This document shows, piece by piece, positions 16,909 through 25,123 of a stretch of 36,911 nucleotides of DNA; the first letter of the stretch is position 1, and each line of letters begins with the position of its first letter. Below the pieces are notes generated by a model, which worked only from the letters and a program-made list of their open reading frames with translations, had not been told where the DNA came from and did no database searches. This DNA comes from JANOYJ01 sp031373225 (GTDB lineage Bacteria; Pseudomonadota; Alphaproteobacteria; Rhizobiales; Rhizobiaceae). Location: NCBI GenBank assembly GCA_031373225.1, contig JANMMM010000248.1, positions 1 to 36,911 of the forward strand. The letters run 5' to 3'. A program made the position numbers and the translations under genes.

Positions 16909-17846
16909 TGCCAGTCCGTGAAGAAATCCGGCCCGGCGGCGGCCTTAACGGCGTTGCCGGCCTCCCGGCCAATTTTTGCGGCTTCAACAGCCTGCCCGCC
17001 GCTGCGAAGCTCATGCATGGTCACGCCGTCCGGCGTGAGAACCATGCCGTGAAAATCAAGCTTGGCGCCGCTGATTTTCGCATATCCCGCAATCGGCGTC
17101 CGGCACGAGCCGTCGAGCACCGCCAGAAACGCCCGTTCGCAGGCAAGCGCGGCGGCGGTGTCGGCGTGGTTGACCGGCGCAAGCAGGGCTTCCATGCGCG
17201 TATCGCCGATCCGGGTTTCCATGCCAATGGCCCCCTGTCCCGGTGCGGGCGGAAACGTGTCGAGCGGCAGAAGTTCGGTGACGGCGCTTTCAAGTCCAAG
17301 CCGTTTCAAGCCGGCATAAGCGAGGATGGTCCCGTCCACATGCCCCTCCTCCACCTTGCGCAGCCGCGTCGTCACATTGCCGCGGAACATCACAATCTTG
17401 AGGTCAGGCCGCATCCGCCTGAGCAGCGCCTGCCGCCGCAGCGAGGAGGAGCCGATTGTCGCGCCCTGCGGCAGATCAGTGAGCGATTTGACGCCGCGCC
17501 CGGCAAAGGCGTCGCGCGCATCCTCGCGCTCCAAAAAGGCCGACAGCACCAGCCCGTCCGGCAGATGCGTTGGCATATCCTTGGACGAATGCACGGCGAG
17601 GTCAATCCTGCCCTCAAGCAGCGCCTCCTCAATCTCCTTGGTGAAAAGCCCTTTTCCTCCAACCTCAGACAAGGGCCTGTCCTGAATGCGGTCGCCGGAA
17701 GTCGAAATGACCTCGATTTGGAAAGCGCCTTCCGCCAGCCCGTGCGCCGTCATCAGCCGCGCCCGGGTTTCATGCGCCTGCGCCAAGGCCAAGGAGCTGC
17801 CGCGTGTGCCAATTCTGATGAAGCCCTGCGTCTGCGGCGTTTGCAT
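16905..17846 (-). CDS. hemC: Porphobilinogen deaminase (hydroxymethylbilane synthase)
   Basis: It joins four porphobilinogen units into hydroxymethylbilane in the cytoplasm. The 313-residue protein starts MQTPQTQGFIRIGTRGSSLA. Family motifs are STSGDRI, GGKGLFTKEIEEALL, DLAVHSSKDMPT, and GSSSLRRQALLRRMRPDL. The cofactor cysteine that carries the dipyrromethane is C248 in LDGSCRTPIAGY. ATG 17846 gives the usual length; an upstream in-frame start at 17933 would overlap the divergent tsaD gene. It is the first gene of the hemCD pair, with only 23 bases between it and tsaD, so the two promoters must overlap the opposite genes. Confidence 0.95.
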   Translation of the reverse strand: MQTPQTQGFIRIGTRGSSLALAQAHETRARLMTAHGLAEGAFQIEVISTSGDRIQDRPLSEVGGKGLFTKEIEEALLEGRIDLAVHSSKDMPTHLPDGLVLSAFLEREDARDAFAGRGVKSLTDLPQGATIGSSSLRRQALLRRMRPDLKIVMFRGNVTTRLRKVEEGHVDGTILAYAGLKRLGLESAVTELLPLDTFPPAPGQGAIGMETRIGDTRMEALLAPVNHADTAAALACERAFLAVLDGSCRTPIAGYAKISGAKLDFHGMVLTPDGVTMHELRSGGQAVEAAKIGREAGNAVKAAAGPDFFTDWQ

Positions 17847-17869
17847 TCCCGTCCGTCCATGATAGCGGA

Positions 17870-19018
17870 ATGCCAATGCTCCCGCCCGCGTCAAATCGCG
17901 GGCCTTATAGGACGAACATCGCGGACTTGCCACACACCTTGCGCATTCTCGGCATTGAAACCAGCTGCGACGAAACCGCCGCCGCTATGGTCGAACGCAG
18001 CCCTGAGGGCGCGGGGCGCATTCTGTCTAATATCATCCGCAGCCAGATTGACGAGCACGCGCCGTTCGGCGGTGTAGTGCCCGAGATCGCAGCGCGGGCG
18101 CATGTCGAGCTGCTGGACGGGATCATAGAGGCCGCGCTGGACGAAGCGGGCATGAGCCTTGATGAGTTGGACGCTATTGCCGCGACCACCGGACCCGGCC
18201 TGATCGGCGGACTGATCGTCGGCAACATGACCGGCAAAGCCATCGCAGCCGCGACGGGCAAGCCGTTCCTTGCGATCAACCATCTCGAGGGCCATGCGCT
18301 CACGGCGCGGCTGACGGACAATCTCGCTTTTCCCTACATGCTGCTCCTCGTTTCCGGCGGCCATACCCAGATACAGCTGGTCTCCGGCGTCGGACGGTAT
18401 GAGCGCTGGGCGAGCACCATTGACGACGCGCTGGGCGAGGCGTTTGACAAGACAGCCAAGCTGCTCGGCCTGCCCTTTCCCGGCGGGCCGGAAGTGGAGA
18501 AGGCCGCCGCCAAGGGCGACGGCGCACGCTTTGCCCTGCCGCGCCCGCTGATGGGCGACAAGCGTCTCGACTTCTCGTTCTCCGGCCTGAAGACCGCCGT
18601 GCGCCATGCCGCGGAGAACGCCTCCCCGTTGAGCGGACAGGATGTCTGCGACCTCGCCGCCTCGTTTCAGGAGGCGGTCGCCGACACTTTGAATGACCGC
18701 GTGTCGCGCTCGCTTGCCAAGTTCAAAGAGCGCTTCCCGGATATGGCCAATCCAGCACTCGTCGTTGCCGGCGGCGTTGCCGCCAACAAGCGGCTGCGCA
18801 CTGCGCTTGAATCCTTAAGCGTAAGCCACGGCTTTCTCTTTGTTGCGCCGCCGTCGGCGCTCTGCACCGACAATGCCGTCATGATCGCATGGGCTGGAGC
18901 GGAGCGCATGGCGCTTGGGGCAGACTTCATCATCGGCACGCCGATCCGTCCGCGCTGGCCGCTGGATGAAGCGTCGGCTCCTGTCTACGGATATGGCCGG
19001 AAGGGAGCCAAGGCATGA
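17870..19018 (+). CDS. tsaD: tRNA N6-adenosine threonylcarbamoyltransferase TsaD
   Basis: With TsaB and TsaE it transfers threonylcarbamoyl to A37 of ANN-decoding tRNAs. Family motifs are ILGIETSCDETAAA, GVVPEIAARAHVE, TTGPGLIGGL, and SGGHTQI. The Fe-binding residues are H138 and H142 in HLEGHALTARL and D334 in CTDNAVMIAWAG. From ATG 17870 the product is 382 residues, somewhat long: the first 22 residues precede the normal family start (LRILGIETSC). A TTG at 17927 would give 363 residues and is a credible true start. The stop overlaps the gpsA ATG (ATGA). Confidence 0.95.
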   Translation: MPMLPPASNRGPYRTNIADLPHTLRILGIETSCDETAAAMVERSPEGAGRILSNIIRSQIDEHAPFGGVVPEIAARAHVELLDGIIEAALDEAGMSLDELDAIAATTGPGLIGGLIVGNMTGKAIAAATGKPFLAINHLEGHALTARLTDNLAFPYMLLLVSGGHTQIQLVSGVGRYERWASTIDDALGEAFDKTAKLLGLPFPGGPEVEKAAAKGDGARFALPRPLMGDKRLDFSFSGLKTAVRHAAENASPLSGQDVCDLAASFQEAVADTLNDRVSRSLAKFKERFPDMANPALVVAGGVAANKRLRTALESLSVSHGFLFVAPPSALCTDNAVMIAWAGAERMALGADFIIGTPIRPRWPLDEASAPVYGYGRKGAKA

Positions 19019-19995
19019 GCAGGATTGCCATTCTTGGCGGCGGGGCATGGGGCACCGCATTGGCGCTGACCGCCGCAAGGGTCGGTCATGATGCCCATCT
19101 CTGGGCGCGCGATGCGGCCGCAGTTGAGGCGGTCAATGGGCGCGGCGAAAATCCGGCGTTTCTTCCGGGCGTCAAATTTGACGTGAAGATCAGCGCCACC
19201 ACTGACGCGGAATCGGCCATGCAAGGCGCCTCCTTGATTCTTGCCGTCATTCCGGCGCAACAACTGAGGTCGGCGCTGCGGCAGCTTGCCCCGGCAATTC
19301 CACCGAATGTGCCGATTGTCCTGTGCGCCAAAGGCATTGAGCGCGCGTCCGGCAAGCTGCTGTCGCAGGTGGCCGCCGAGCTTCTACCCGGCAATCCTGT
19401 CGCCGTCCTGTCCGGACCAAGCTTTGCACTCGACGTGGCGCGCGGCCTGCCAACGGCGGTGACGGTGGCGGCTGAGGATGAAGTCCTGGCGTCGGCCATC
19501 GCTTCGTCTCTCTCCAGCGCCGCCTTCCGCTGCTACACGACGACAGATGTGACCGGCGTCGAGGCGGGCGGGGCGTTGAAGAATGTGCTTGCCATCGCCG
19601 TCGGCGCGGCGCGCGGACGCGGGCTGGGGGCAAGCGCGGAGGCGGCTCTCATCACGCGCGGCTTTGTCGAGCTGCGCCGCCTCGCCGAAAGCTTTGGCGC
19701 GCGGCCCGAAACCCCGCTCGGCCTGTCCGGCCTCGGCGATCTCATTCTCACCTGCTCTTCGCCGCAGTCGCGCAATTTCTCGTATGGGCTGGCGCTGGGC
19801 CGGGGCGAAAGTCTTGAGAACCGTCCGCTCGCCGAAGGCGTCGCCACCGCCTTCATCGCCGCCAAAATAGCCGAAGAGCGTGGCATTGACGCGCCGATCA
19901 CCATGGCCGCTGCGGCGATCCTTGAAGGCACGGCCACAATCGGCGAGGCCGTCGCTTCTCTGCTGATGCGGCCCCTCAAGTCCGAAACCGCTTGA
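19015..19995 (+). CDS. gpsA: Glycerol-3-phosphate dehydrogenase [NAD(P)+]
   Basis: It reduces dihydroxyacetone phosphate to sn-glycerol-3-phosphate for phospholipid synthesis. The 326 residues include the N-terminal Rossmann motif ILGGGAWGTALAL (6-18). The substrate-site segment LCAKGIE, then LSGPSFALDVARGLPTAVTVA, follow. The catalytic-lysine region is EAGGALKNVLAIAVGAARGRGLGASAEAALITRG, and LSGLGDLILTCSS comes later. The ATG lies inside the tsaD stop (ATGA), so translation is coupled. The order tsaD-gpsA-yciI-EVE recurs in alphaproteobacteria. Confidence 0.96.
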   Translation: MSRIAILGGGAWGTALALTAARVGHDAHLWARDAAAVEAVNGRGENPAFLPGVKFDVKISATTDAESAMQGASLILAVIPAQQLRSALRQLAPAIPPNVPIVLCAKGIERASGKLLSQVAAELLPGNPVAVLSGPSFALDVARGLPTAVTVAAEDEVLASAIASSLSSAAFRCYTTTDVTGVEAGGALKNVLAIAVGAARGRGLGASAEAALITRGFVELRRLAESFGARPETPLGLSGLGDLILTCSSPQSRNFSYGLALGRGESLENRPLAEGVATAFIAAKIAEERGIDAPITMAAAAILEGTATIGEAVASLLMRPLKSETA

Positions 19996-20042
19996 ACCCG
20001 CCCGCTAATTGCCTATCCTTCAATCAAATTCGGAACCTTTTA

Positions 20043-20333
20043 ATGCTCTTTGCCCTGATCTGCACCGACAAGCCCGGCCATCTGCAAGTGAGGCTGGACA
20101 ACCGCCCGGCACATCTCACCTGGCTCGAAAGCCTTGGCGCGGACACTAAAGCCGCCGGTCCGTTTCTGGGCGCAGATGGCAAACCGTCCGGCTCCCTCGT
20201 CATCATCGCCGCCGACGATCTCGCCGCCGCACAGACGCTGTCCGCCAATGACCCCTATGCCATTGCCGGCCTCTTCGCCTCGGTCGATATCAGGCCGTGG
20301 AACTGGGTCATCAAGAACCCGGAGGACGCATGA
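20043..20333 (+). CDS. YciI-like protein
   Basis: This is a 96-residue protein of the YciI/DGPF-like ferredoxin fold (LFALICTDKPGHLQVRLDNR, HLTWLESLG, AAGPFLG, GSLVIIAADDLAAAQTL, NDPYAIAGLF, RPWNWVI). The conserved His-Asp pair expected of the fold is represented by H in AHLTWL and D in ANDPYA. The catalytic role is undefined for most members. ATG 20043 is chosen over an earlier TTG at 19992 because the fold starts there. It lies 47 nt after gpsA, and its TGA overlaps the start of the EVE gene. Confidence 0.88.
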   Translation: MLFALICTDKPGHLQVRLDNRPAHLTWLESLGADTKAAGPFLGADGKPSGSLVIIAADDLAAAQTLSANDPYAIAGLFASVDIRPWNWVIKNPEDA

Positions 20334-20764
20334 TGGCCTACTGGCTGATGAAATCCGAACCCGATGTCTATTCCTTTGAAGATTTGAAAAAGGACTGTGA
20401 AAAGGGTGTCGAATGGCACGGCATCCGCAATTATCTCGCCCGCAACAATATGCGGCTGATGCAGATCGGCGACAAAGTCTTCTACTATCATTCCAACATT
20501 GGTCTGGAAGTCGTCGGGATCGCCGAAGTCTGCGCCCTGTCGCATCCGGATTCTACGGCGCAGGACGATCCTCGCTGGGACTGCGTCGATATCCGCGCCG
20601 TCATGGATCTTCCGAAAGCCGTGACGCGCAATGAATGCAAGGCCAATCCAAAGCTCGACAAAATGTATCTCGTCGTCTCGACGCGCCTGTCCGTGCAGCC
20701 GGTGACTGAGGAGGAATGGGCGGAAGTCTGCCGCATGGGCGGCCTCGTCCCTGCGCCGAAATGA
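20333..20764 (+). CDS. EVE-domain protein (modified-base reader fold)
   Basis: The 143-residue protein consists of one EVE domain, a PUA-like fold related to YTH. It begins AYWLMKSEPDVYSFEDLKK and continues EWHGIRNYLARNNMRLMQIGDKVFYYHSN, the family hallmarks. It ends LVVSTRLSVQPVTEEEWAEV. EVE domains are thought to recognise modified nucleobases in DNA or RNA. GGAGG at 20321-20325 is 7 bases before ATG 20333; ATG 20330 is an alternative. In this operon it stands next to a tRNA-modification gene (tsaD), which fits an RNA-linked role, but that is inference. Confidence 0.92.
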   Translation: MAYWLMKSEPDVYSFEDLKKDCEKGVEWHGIRNYLARNNMRLMQIGDKVFYYHSNIGLEVVGIAEVCALSHPDSTAQDDPRWDCVDIRAVMDLPKAVTRNECKANPKLDKMYLVVSTRLSVQPVTEEEWAEVCRMGGLVPAPK

Positions 20765-21405
20765 GCCTTAACGCGCGGCGTTTCATTGTCGAAAACACAT
20801 CTATCCTATCTCCGCCGCACGTGCCGGAAGTGCGGCTGCATCTGGCAGGCGAGGCGCATGATCTTTGGCACAAGACCGAGGAGCAGCTGGCGCAATCCGG
20901 CCTGCCGCCGCCGTTCTGGGCTTTCGCCTGGGCCGGTGGGCAGGGGCTGGCGCGGTATGTGCTGGACAATCCCGGCATCGTGCGCGGTAAGCAAGTTCTG
21001 GATTTCGCATCTGGCTCCGGCCTCGTCGGCATCGCCGCGATGATGGCGGGGGCGACAGAAGTCACATGTGCCGATATCGATCCCTATGCCTTCGAAGCGG
21101 CCTCCATCAATGCGGCGCTGAATAATTTAGCGGTCACGCCGCTGCGCGGAAACTTGATCGGCACCACACAGGTTGGGCAGCTGCTGCTGGCCGGTGATGT
21201 GTTCTATGACCGGCACTTCGCCTTGGAGCTTATCCCCTGGTTCGAGACCTTGGCGGCGCGCGGCGCTGACATTCTCATCGGCGATCCGGGCAGGTCCTAT
21301 TTGCCAAAGCAACGCTTGGAGCCGCAGGCGACGTATGAAGTGCCTGTCACCCGCGCGCTTGAGGACGCTGAGGTCAAACGCACGACAATCTGGCGGTTCC
21401 GGTAA
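20761..21405 (+). CDS. Protein methyltransferase of the ETFB-lysine (METTL20-like) family
   Basis: This is a 214-residue seven-beta-strand SAM methyltransferase. The family-specific segment PPFWAFAWAGGQGLARYVLD (50-69) precedes motif I VLDFASGSGLVGIAA (79-93). Motif II is VTCADIDPYAFEAASINAALN. GDVFYDRHFALELIPWFE and ILIGDPGRSYLP follow. Bacterial proteins with this pattern are related to human ETFBKMT, and an Agrobacterium member methylates the electron-transfer flavoprotein beta subunit. No etf genes are in the window, so the substrate is inferred from family only. Start and EVE stop overlap as ATGA. Confidence 0.82.
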   Translation: MSLNARRFIVENTSILSPPHVPEVRLHLAGEAHDLWHKTEEQLAQSGLPPPFWAFAWAGGQGLARYVLDNPGIVRGKQVLDFASGSGLVGIAAMMAGATEVTCADIDPYAFEAASINAALNNLAVTPLRGNLIGTTQVGQLLLAGDVFYDRHFALELIPWFETLAARGADILIGDPGRSYLPKQRLEPQATYEVPVTRALEDAEVKRTTIWRFR

Positions 21406-21429
21406 TTCGCGCCGCTGGCTGCGGTGAGC

Positions 21430-22798
21430 CTATGGCTTTTCCCCATGCATCGTGCTGCGCTCCCCCAAATATCCATCCCAGGCAAACCAAAACGCCAGAT
21501 GCCCCGCAATCCGGTCCAACCTTTCGCCGCTTGGGCTGACAATCGAGTCTTCAGTCACCTGCCAGATTTTGTCGCCGCTCTTAAGGCTCGTCCCGTCTTT
21601 CCCGACGGTGAAGGTGTTTTGGCCGCGTTCATAAGCGCGCACGGTGCGGGAGCCGGCGTCGCCGATGAGAACGATGGGCCGTTTGGCGAAAGCGTCATTG
21701 ATGACCTTCTCTTTCTCAAAGGCCGCGAGCGGCCACGCCCTTGCAACATCCAACTCGCGGATGCCGAAGACATAGTCCTTGCGCTTGACCTTGCTCTCGT
21801 CGCGCACGAAGGCGGGAAACATCAGCTCGGCGCTGGCGAAATAGTCGGCATAAACGACGCCCGACCCGTAGTCGCGCTTGAAGCCGGTATCCAAGGAGAG
21901 GACTTTTGTGTCCGGGTTTGCCACGCGCCAGGCTTTCCATGTGGTGATGGTGACGGGGCGTATTTTTCAGTTTGATGCCGCTTTTCACCAAGGGGCCGGA
22001 GACAGGCTCGCCGGTGAACTGGTTCCACAGCGAGTCGGTCTCGCGGTCGAACATCAGCTTGTTGGAGCGGTAGAGAAAGCCGGACGAGCCGAAGACAAGC
22101 GGCTTGTTGCGGCCCTCAACCTGCGTCTCAAACAAAATGCCGGCGCTGCACAGCGTGCAGTAGGCGAGCGCGACCGGCACGCCGCCGATCGTCTCGTTGA
22201 ACATTTCATGCCAGCCCATGATGCGCAGCGGATAGGCGCGGACATCGCCGTTAATCGAGACGCCGAACACCGGATCGCTGTCTTTCAGATAGTCGGCTCG
22301 TTCCGCCTTGATAAGTTGCGGATTGTCGAGCGAGGGAATGCCGTCCACCTGCACGCCGCCCCAGACGATTTCCTCCAGCCGGATTTTCAGGTTCTTTGGG
22401 TCAGCTCTGCCTTTCCCGAGAAAGCGCGTGAAATTTGGATCGATGCGGTTGAACACATCAAGCTTGAACGCCTGGAAGCTTGGGTTGGGCTTGATCTGCG
22501 GGTGGATCTCCTGCCAGAGCATGGCGTCGTTCCAGTTGTTCATTTCCTGTCCGGTCAGTTTGGTGAGAGTCTGGAAAATCCGCTGGTCGCCCCGGTAGCG
22601 CGCGGTGACGATAAGCGAAGGAATAATGTCCTTGTTCCCCCGCGCCTCCAGCGTCTGCAGCGCGTCTTCCATCTGCTCTTCAGAGCCGAACAGCACGGTG
22701 CGCGTCAGGTCGCCGATCTGCCGGCTGGTGAGTTCTTCGGCTTTCAGCGGCGCCACAAGCGCCAGAAAGAAGCCGAGAAAAAGCAGTGGAATACGCAT
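21430..22798 (-). pseudogene. DUF3179 secreted protein, frameshifted
   Basis: The reading frame from ATG 22798 begins with a signal peptide (MRIPLLFLGFFLALVAPLKA) and runs as a typical DUF3179 protein: VDGIPSLDNPQLI, DPVFGVSINGDVRAYPLRIMGWHEMFNE, VALAYCTLCSAGILFE and FGSSGFLYRSNKLMFDRETDSLWNQFTG. After GIKLK it leaves frame at a run of five A (plus-strand T at 21963-21967). With four A the frame joins a second one, open to its stop at 21430: IRPVTITTWKAWRVANPDTK, then SLDTGFKRDYG and IVSPSGERLDRI. One inserted base thus explains the break. Intact sequence on both sides means the lesion is recent or a sequencing error. The function of DUF3179 proteins is unknown. Confidence 0.85.
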
Positions 22799-22920
22799 GG
22801 CAGGCTCCGCAAGGTTTACCTTGGCTACCATGGCGGGGCGCGCGGCATAACCGTTTCACAAAGAGTTGCAGCGGGGGCGATTGGAGGTCACGCGGGCGTT
22901 ATTGCGGGCGCATGCGCAGG

Positions 22921-23211
22921 TCAGGCGGCTCTGGGCTGCGCTGAGAGCTTGACGCCCAGCGCTTTCATCACGCCGGGCAGCGTCGTCAGCTGCGGATCGC
23001 CGTCGGGACTGAGCGCCTTGTAAAGAGACGAACGGGTGACACCCGCTTCTTTGGCGACCTTCGCCATTCCGCGGGCGCGCGCCACAGTGCCGAGCGCAGC
23101 GGCGATATAGCCCGCGATGCCGCTTTCAATTGGGTCAGCGATCAGCTTTTCCTGTGATTCCACATCGGGGAAGAACTCTGCGGCGTCAAAGGGGATTGTT
23201 CCGGCACTCAT
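22921..23211 (-). CDS. Addiction-module antidote protein (HigA-like HTH), apparently orphan
   Basis: This is a 96-residue transcription-factor-like antitoxin. The pattern FDAAEFFPDVESQEKLIAD, AGYIAAALGTVARARGMAKVAKEAGVTRSSLYKALSPDGDPQ and LTTLPGVMKALGVKLSAQP is that of the family called putative addiction module antidote. Its helix-turn-helix is at about 49-66. ATG 23211 is used; an earlier start at 23244 adds 11 residues that overlap the broken gene upstream. These antidotes normally follow a RelE/HigB-like toxin gene. Here the upstream gene is a GIY-YIG remnant and no toxin is recognisable, so it may be a solitary regulator. Confidence 0.85.
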   Translation of the reverse strand: MSAGTIPFDAAEFFPDVESQEKLIADPIESGIAGYIAAALGTVARARGMAKVAKEAGVTRSSLYKALSPDGDPQLTTLPGVMKALGVKLSAQPRAA

Positions 23212-23224
23212 CGCTCTCAGTCCT

Positions 23225-23460
23225 TTAAAGCCGCTTCTTTGCAAAAGCGCGGTCAGAGGTGGACTTCAGATATTTTTCAAACGCGAATGCCTGTGCCGGC
23301 TCGGAGAAGCCGGCGTATGTCTTGACGCGCCAAGGTTTAAACTTTGATGTGTGCGGGACTTCTCCGGCATTGTCTTTTCCATGCGCTTGCGGAGATCGTC
23401 TGTGACGCCGGTATAGTGATGCAGGCAGTCGAGAGATTCGAGGATATAGACGTATTTCAT
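23225..23460 (-). pseudogene. GIY-YIG endonuclease-domain protein, frameshifted
   Basis: The N-terminal half (KYVYILESLDCLHHYTGVTDDLRKRM) is a clear YhbQ/UPF0213-like GIY-YIG domain start. At a run of four A (plus-strand T at 23375-23378) the frame is lost. Shifting by one base restores DNAGEVPHTSKFKPWRVKT, then YAGFSEPAQAFAFEKYLKS and SDRAFAKKRL to a TAA at 23225-23227, exactly the expected family C-terminus. One missing base is the simplest explanation. Small proteins of this family are abundant in alphaproteobacteria and of uncertain nuclease function. Confidence 0.85.
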
Positions 23461-23489
23461 GGGAATTGGCCCAGATTCGAGCTCAGGAA

Positions 23490-23569
23490 AAGAGCTGCGT
23501 CAACTTTGGAGAAGCCCGCCTACGCGCTGCGCGCTACGGCGCGGCAGCCTTCGCCCTTCGGGCTACGGC
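23490..23569. repeat. GC-rich palindromic sequence next to tRNA-Ala
   Basis: The stretch between the GIY-YIG remnant and the tRNA gene contains nested short inverted repeats, for example cgcgctgcgcgc and cgcccttcgggc. It ends directly at the tRNA 3' end. It resembles another class of dispersed alphaproteobacterial palindrome and may serve in tRNA 3' processing or termination. No T-tract follows on the minus strand. Confidence 0.4.
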
Positions 23570-23645
<76 letters not shown>

Positions 23646-23761
23646 GATGCCGATGGCATTAAGAACCTGTTTAAAACGGAGAATGGGGCTGCCTGTCAAC
23701 GGCAGACTTGTCGCTTGCGGGCGGAGTGTCTAAATGAGCTGAAATTCTTTGAGGAAATCCC

Positions 23762-24055
23762 ATGCTCGCACTCATCAGAACCGTCGATTTCGTGCTCAAC
23801 ATTTACACGTGGCTATTGATCGGCAGCGCGGTGTTCTCATGGCTGTATGCGTTCAATGTGGTCAATTCGCGCAACCAGTTTGTCGCCTCGCTGGGCTCCT
23901 TTCTGTTCAAGGTGACCGAACCGGTGCTTGCGCCGATCCGCCGCCTGCTGCCGGACTTGGGCGGGGTGGACATTTCGCCGATTGTGGCGCTGGTCATCAT
24001 CTATTTTATCCAGCAGCTGCTCTGGACGAGCGTCGCGCCCGCACTGATCGGGTGA
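23762..24055 (+). CDS. YggT family membrane protein
   Basis: This is a 97-residue inner-membrane protein with two hydrophobic segments (about 5-27 and 71-92). The YggT signature in the loop is FLFKVTEPVLAPIRRLLPDLGGVDISPIVALVIIYFIQ. YggT proteins have been connected with osmotic or potassium stress and with cell division in other bacteria; the precise role is not known. GAGGA lies 7-11 bases before the ATG. Its stop overlaps the GTG start of the YggU gene (GTGA), so the two are co-translated. Confidence 0.92.
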   Translation: MLALIRTVDFVLNIYTWLLIGSAVFSWLYAFNVVNSRNQFVASLGSFLFKVTEPVLAPIRRLLPDLGGVDISPIVALVIIYFIQQLLWTSVAPALIG

Positions 24056-24372
24056 CCGGGTTTTATCGGCGGGTTTCAGATTTTGAGCTTGTCATTCATG
24101 TCCGGGTTACTCCAAAATCCGCGAAGGACGCGGTCGAGGGCGTTGAAACGCGGGCGGATGGCAGGAGCCATGTGAAAGTGCGCGTTCGGGCCGAACCGGA
24201 GGATGGCAAGGCGAACGCGGCGGTCTGCAGGCTCCTCGCCAGACATTTTGGCATATCTGCAAGCGCTGTGCGTGTTGTCAGCGGCGAGACGTCGCGGATG
24301 AAGGCGATTGCTTTGATGGGAGAGGCCGACGCTTTGGCCGATGTTTTGGCGCAGTTTGGCAAGCGCGGATGA
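24052..24372 (+). CDS. DUF167/YggU family protein
   Basis: This is a 106-residue cytoplasmic protein of unknown role. The family pattern is evident: VIHVRVTPKSAKDAVEGV, HVKVRVRAEPEDGKANAAVCRLLARHFG and AVRVVSGETSRMKAIALMG. The GTG at 24052 sits in the yggT stop, which gives an N-terminus of about the usual length. Longer in-frame openings upstream lie inside yggT and are not coding. The yggT-yggU pairing is conserved in many proteobacteria. Confidence 0.9.
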   Translation: MTGFYRRVSDFELVIHVRVTPKSAKDAVEGVETRADGRSHVKVRVRAEPEDGKANAAVCRLLARHFGISASAVRVVSGETSRMKAIALMGEADALADVLAQFGKRG

Positions 24373-24382
24373 ATATGAGAAC

Positions 24383-24419
24383 TTGCCGCATTGTTCCTGA
24401 CGTTTTATAGCGCTGATAA
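24383..24419 (+). promoter_or_regulatory. Putative bioY promoter with TTAT-N7-ATAA inverted repeat
   Basis: TTGCCG (24383-24388) and TATAGC (24406-24411) are 17 bases apart, each matching 4 of 6 consensus bases. Over the -10 lies TTATAGCGCTGATAA (24405-24419), an inverted repeat. It recalls the alphaproteobacterial BioR box (TTAT-2-ATAA) but the spacing is different, so BioR control is not established. The site could still be an operator. Confidence 0.35.
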
Positions 24420-24455
24420 GGGCCCGGCTGCGGGCGTTGTTTCAGGGGATCAATA

Positions 24456-25049
24456 ATGACCTTTTCCGTTTCCACGCCCGCGCTGGCGCCGAGCCTTCTT
24501 CCGCAGGACCGCGCCCAGCGCATCGCCGGACTGGTGCTTTTGGCCATTGCAGGCTCGCTGCTCATGTGGGTGTCAGCGAAGATCAAAGTGCCGTTTTATC
24601 CCGTTCCCATGACCTTGCAGACGCTTGCGCTGTTCGGCATTGCCGCCGCCTATGGCATGCGGCTCGGAGTTGCGACGCTTGCGCTCTACTTGATCGAAGG
24701 CGCGCTGGGCCTGCCGGTGTTCGCCGGAACGCCGGAAAAGGGCATCGGCCTCGCCTATATGTTCGGCCCGACCGGCGGCTATCTCGCCAGCTACATGATC
24801 GCCGCCGCCATCGTCGGCTATGCCGTTGACCGGGGCTTTGGGCGCAATGTGTTCAAGCTGTTCGGCGCGATGCTGGCCGCCGAGATCGTCATTCTCGGCA
24901 TGGGCGCCGCCTGGCTCGCCTATCTTTTGGGGACAGAAAAGGCGCTGGCTTTCGGCGTCGGCCCGTTCATCGTGACGGACCTTGTCAAGATCGCTTTGGC
25001 CGCCTGCCTTGTGCCTGCGGTGACGGCGCTGTTCGCGCGCGTCAAATAG
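24456..25049 (+). CDS. bioY: Biotin transporter BioY (ECF S component)
   Basis: This is the substrate-binding membrane component for biotin uptake. The 197-residue protein has about six membrane helices. BioY signatures are AKIKVPFYPVPMTLQTLALFGIAAAYG, then LGVATLALYLIEGALGLPVFAG and YMFGPTGGYLASYMIAA. The end VGPFIVTDLVKIALAACLVPAV is also typical. No bioM/bioN energising genes are adjacent, so it may work alone, as many solitary BioY proteins do, or with a shared ECF module elsewhere. AGGGGA stands 8 bases before the ATG. The first 20 residues are longer than in some members. Confidence 0.94.
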   Translation: MTFSVSTPALAPSLLPQDRAQRIAGLVLLAIAGSLLMWVSAKIKVPFYPVPMTLQTLALFGIAAAYGMRLGVATLALYLIEGALGLPVFAGTPEKGIGLAYMFGPTGGYLASYMIAAAIVGYAVDRGFGRNVFKLFGAMLAAEIVILGMGAAWLAYLLGTEKALAFGVGPFIVTDLVKIALAACLVPAVTALFARVK

Positions 25050-25123
25050 CTTCAAGCCAAAGCTGGAGCATCGGGCGCCAAAACGCGATCACTTTGGCGG
25101 ACGCCTTCCCTCTTGCCGTCATT

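Noticed and set aside
22812..22826. ggtttaccttggc resembling a REPIN arm near the DUF3179 start
   Set aside because: There is no inverted partner at the proper distance, and two mismatches fall in the core; it lies at a gene start, unlike the real copies.
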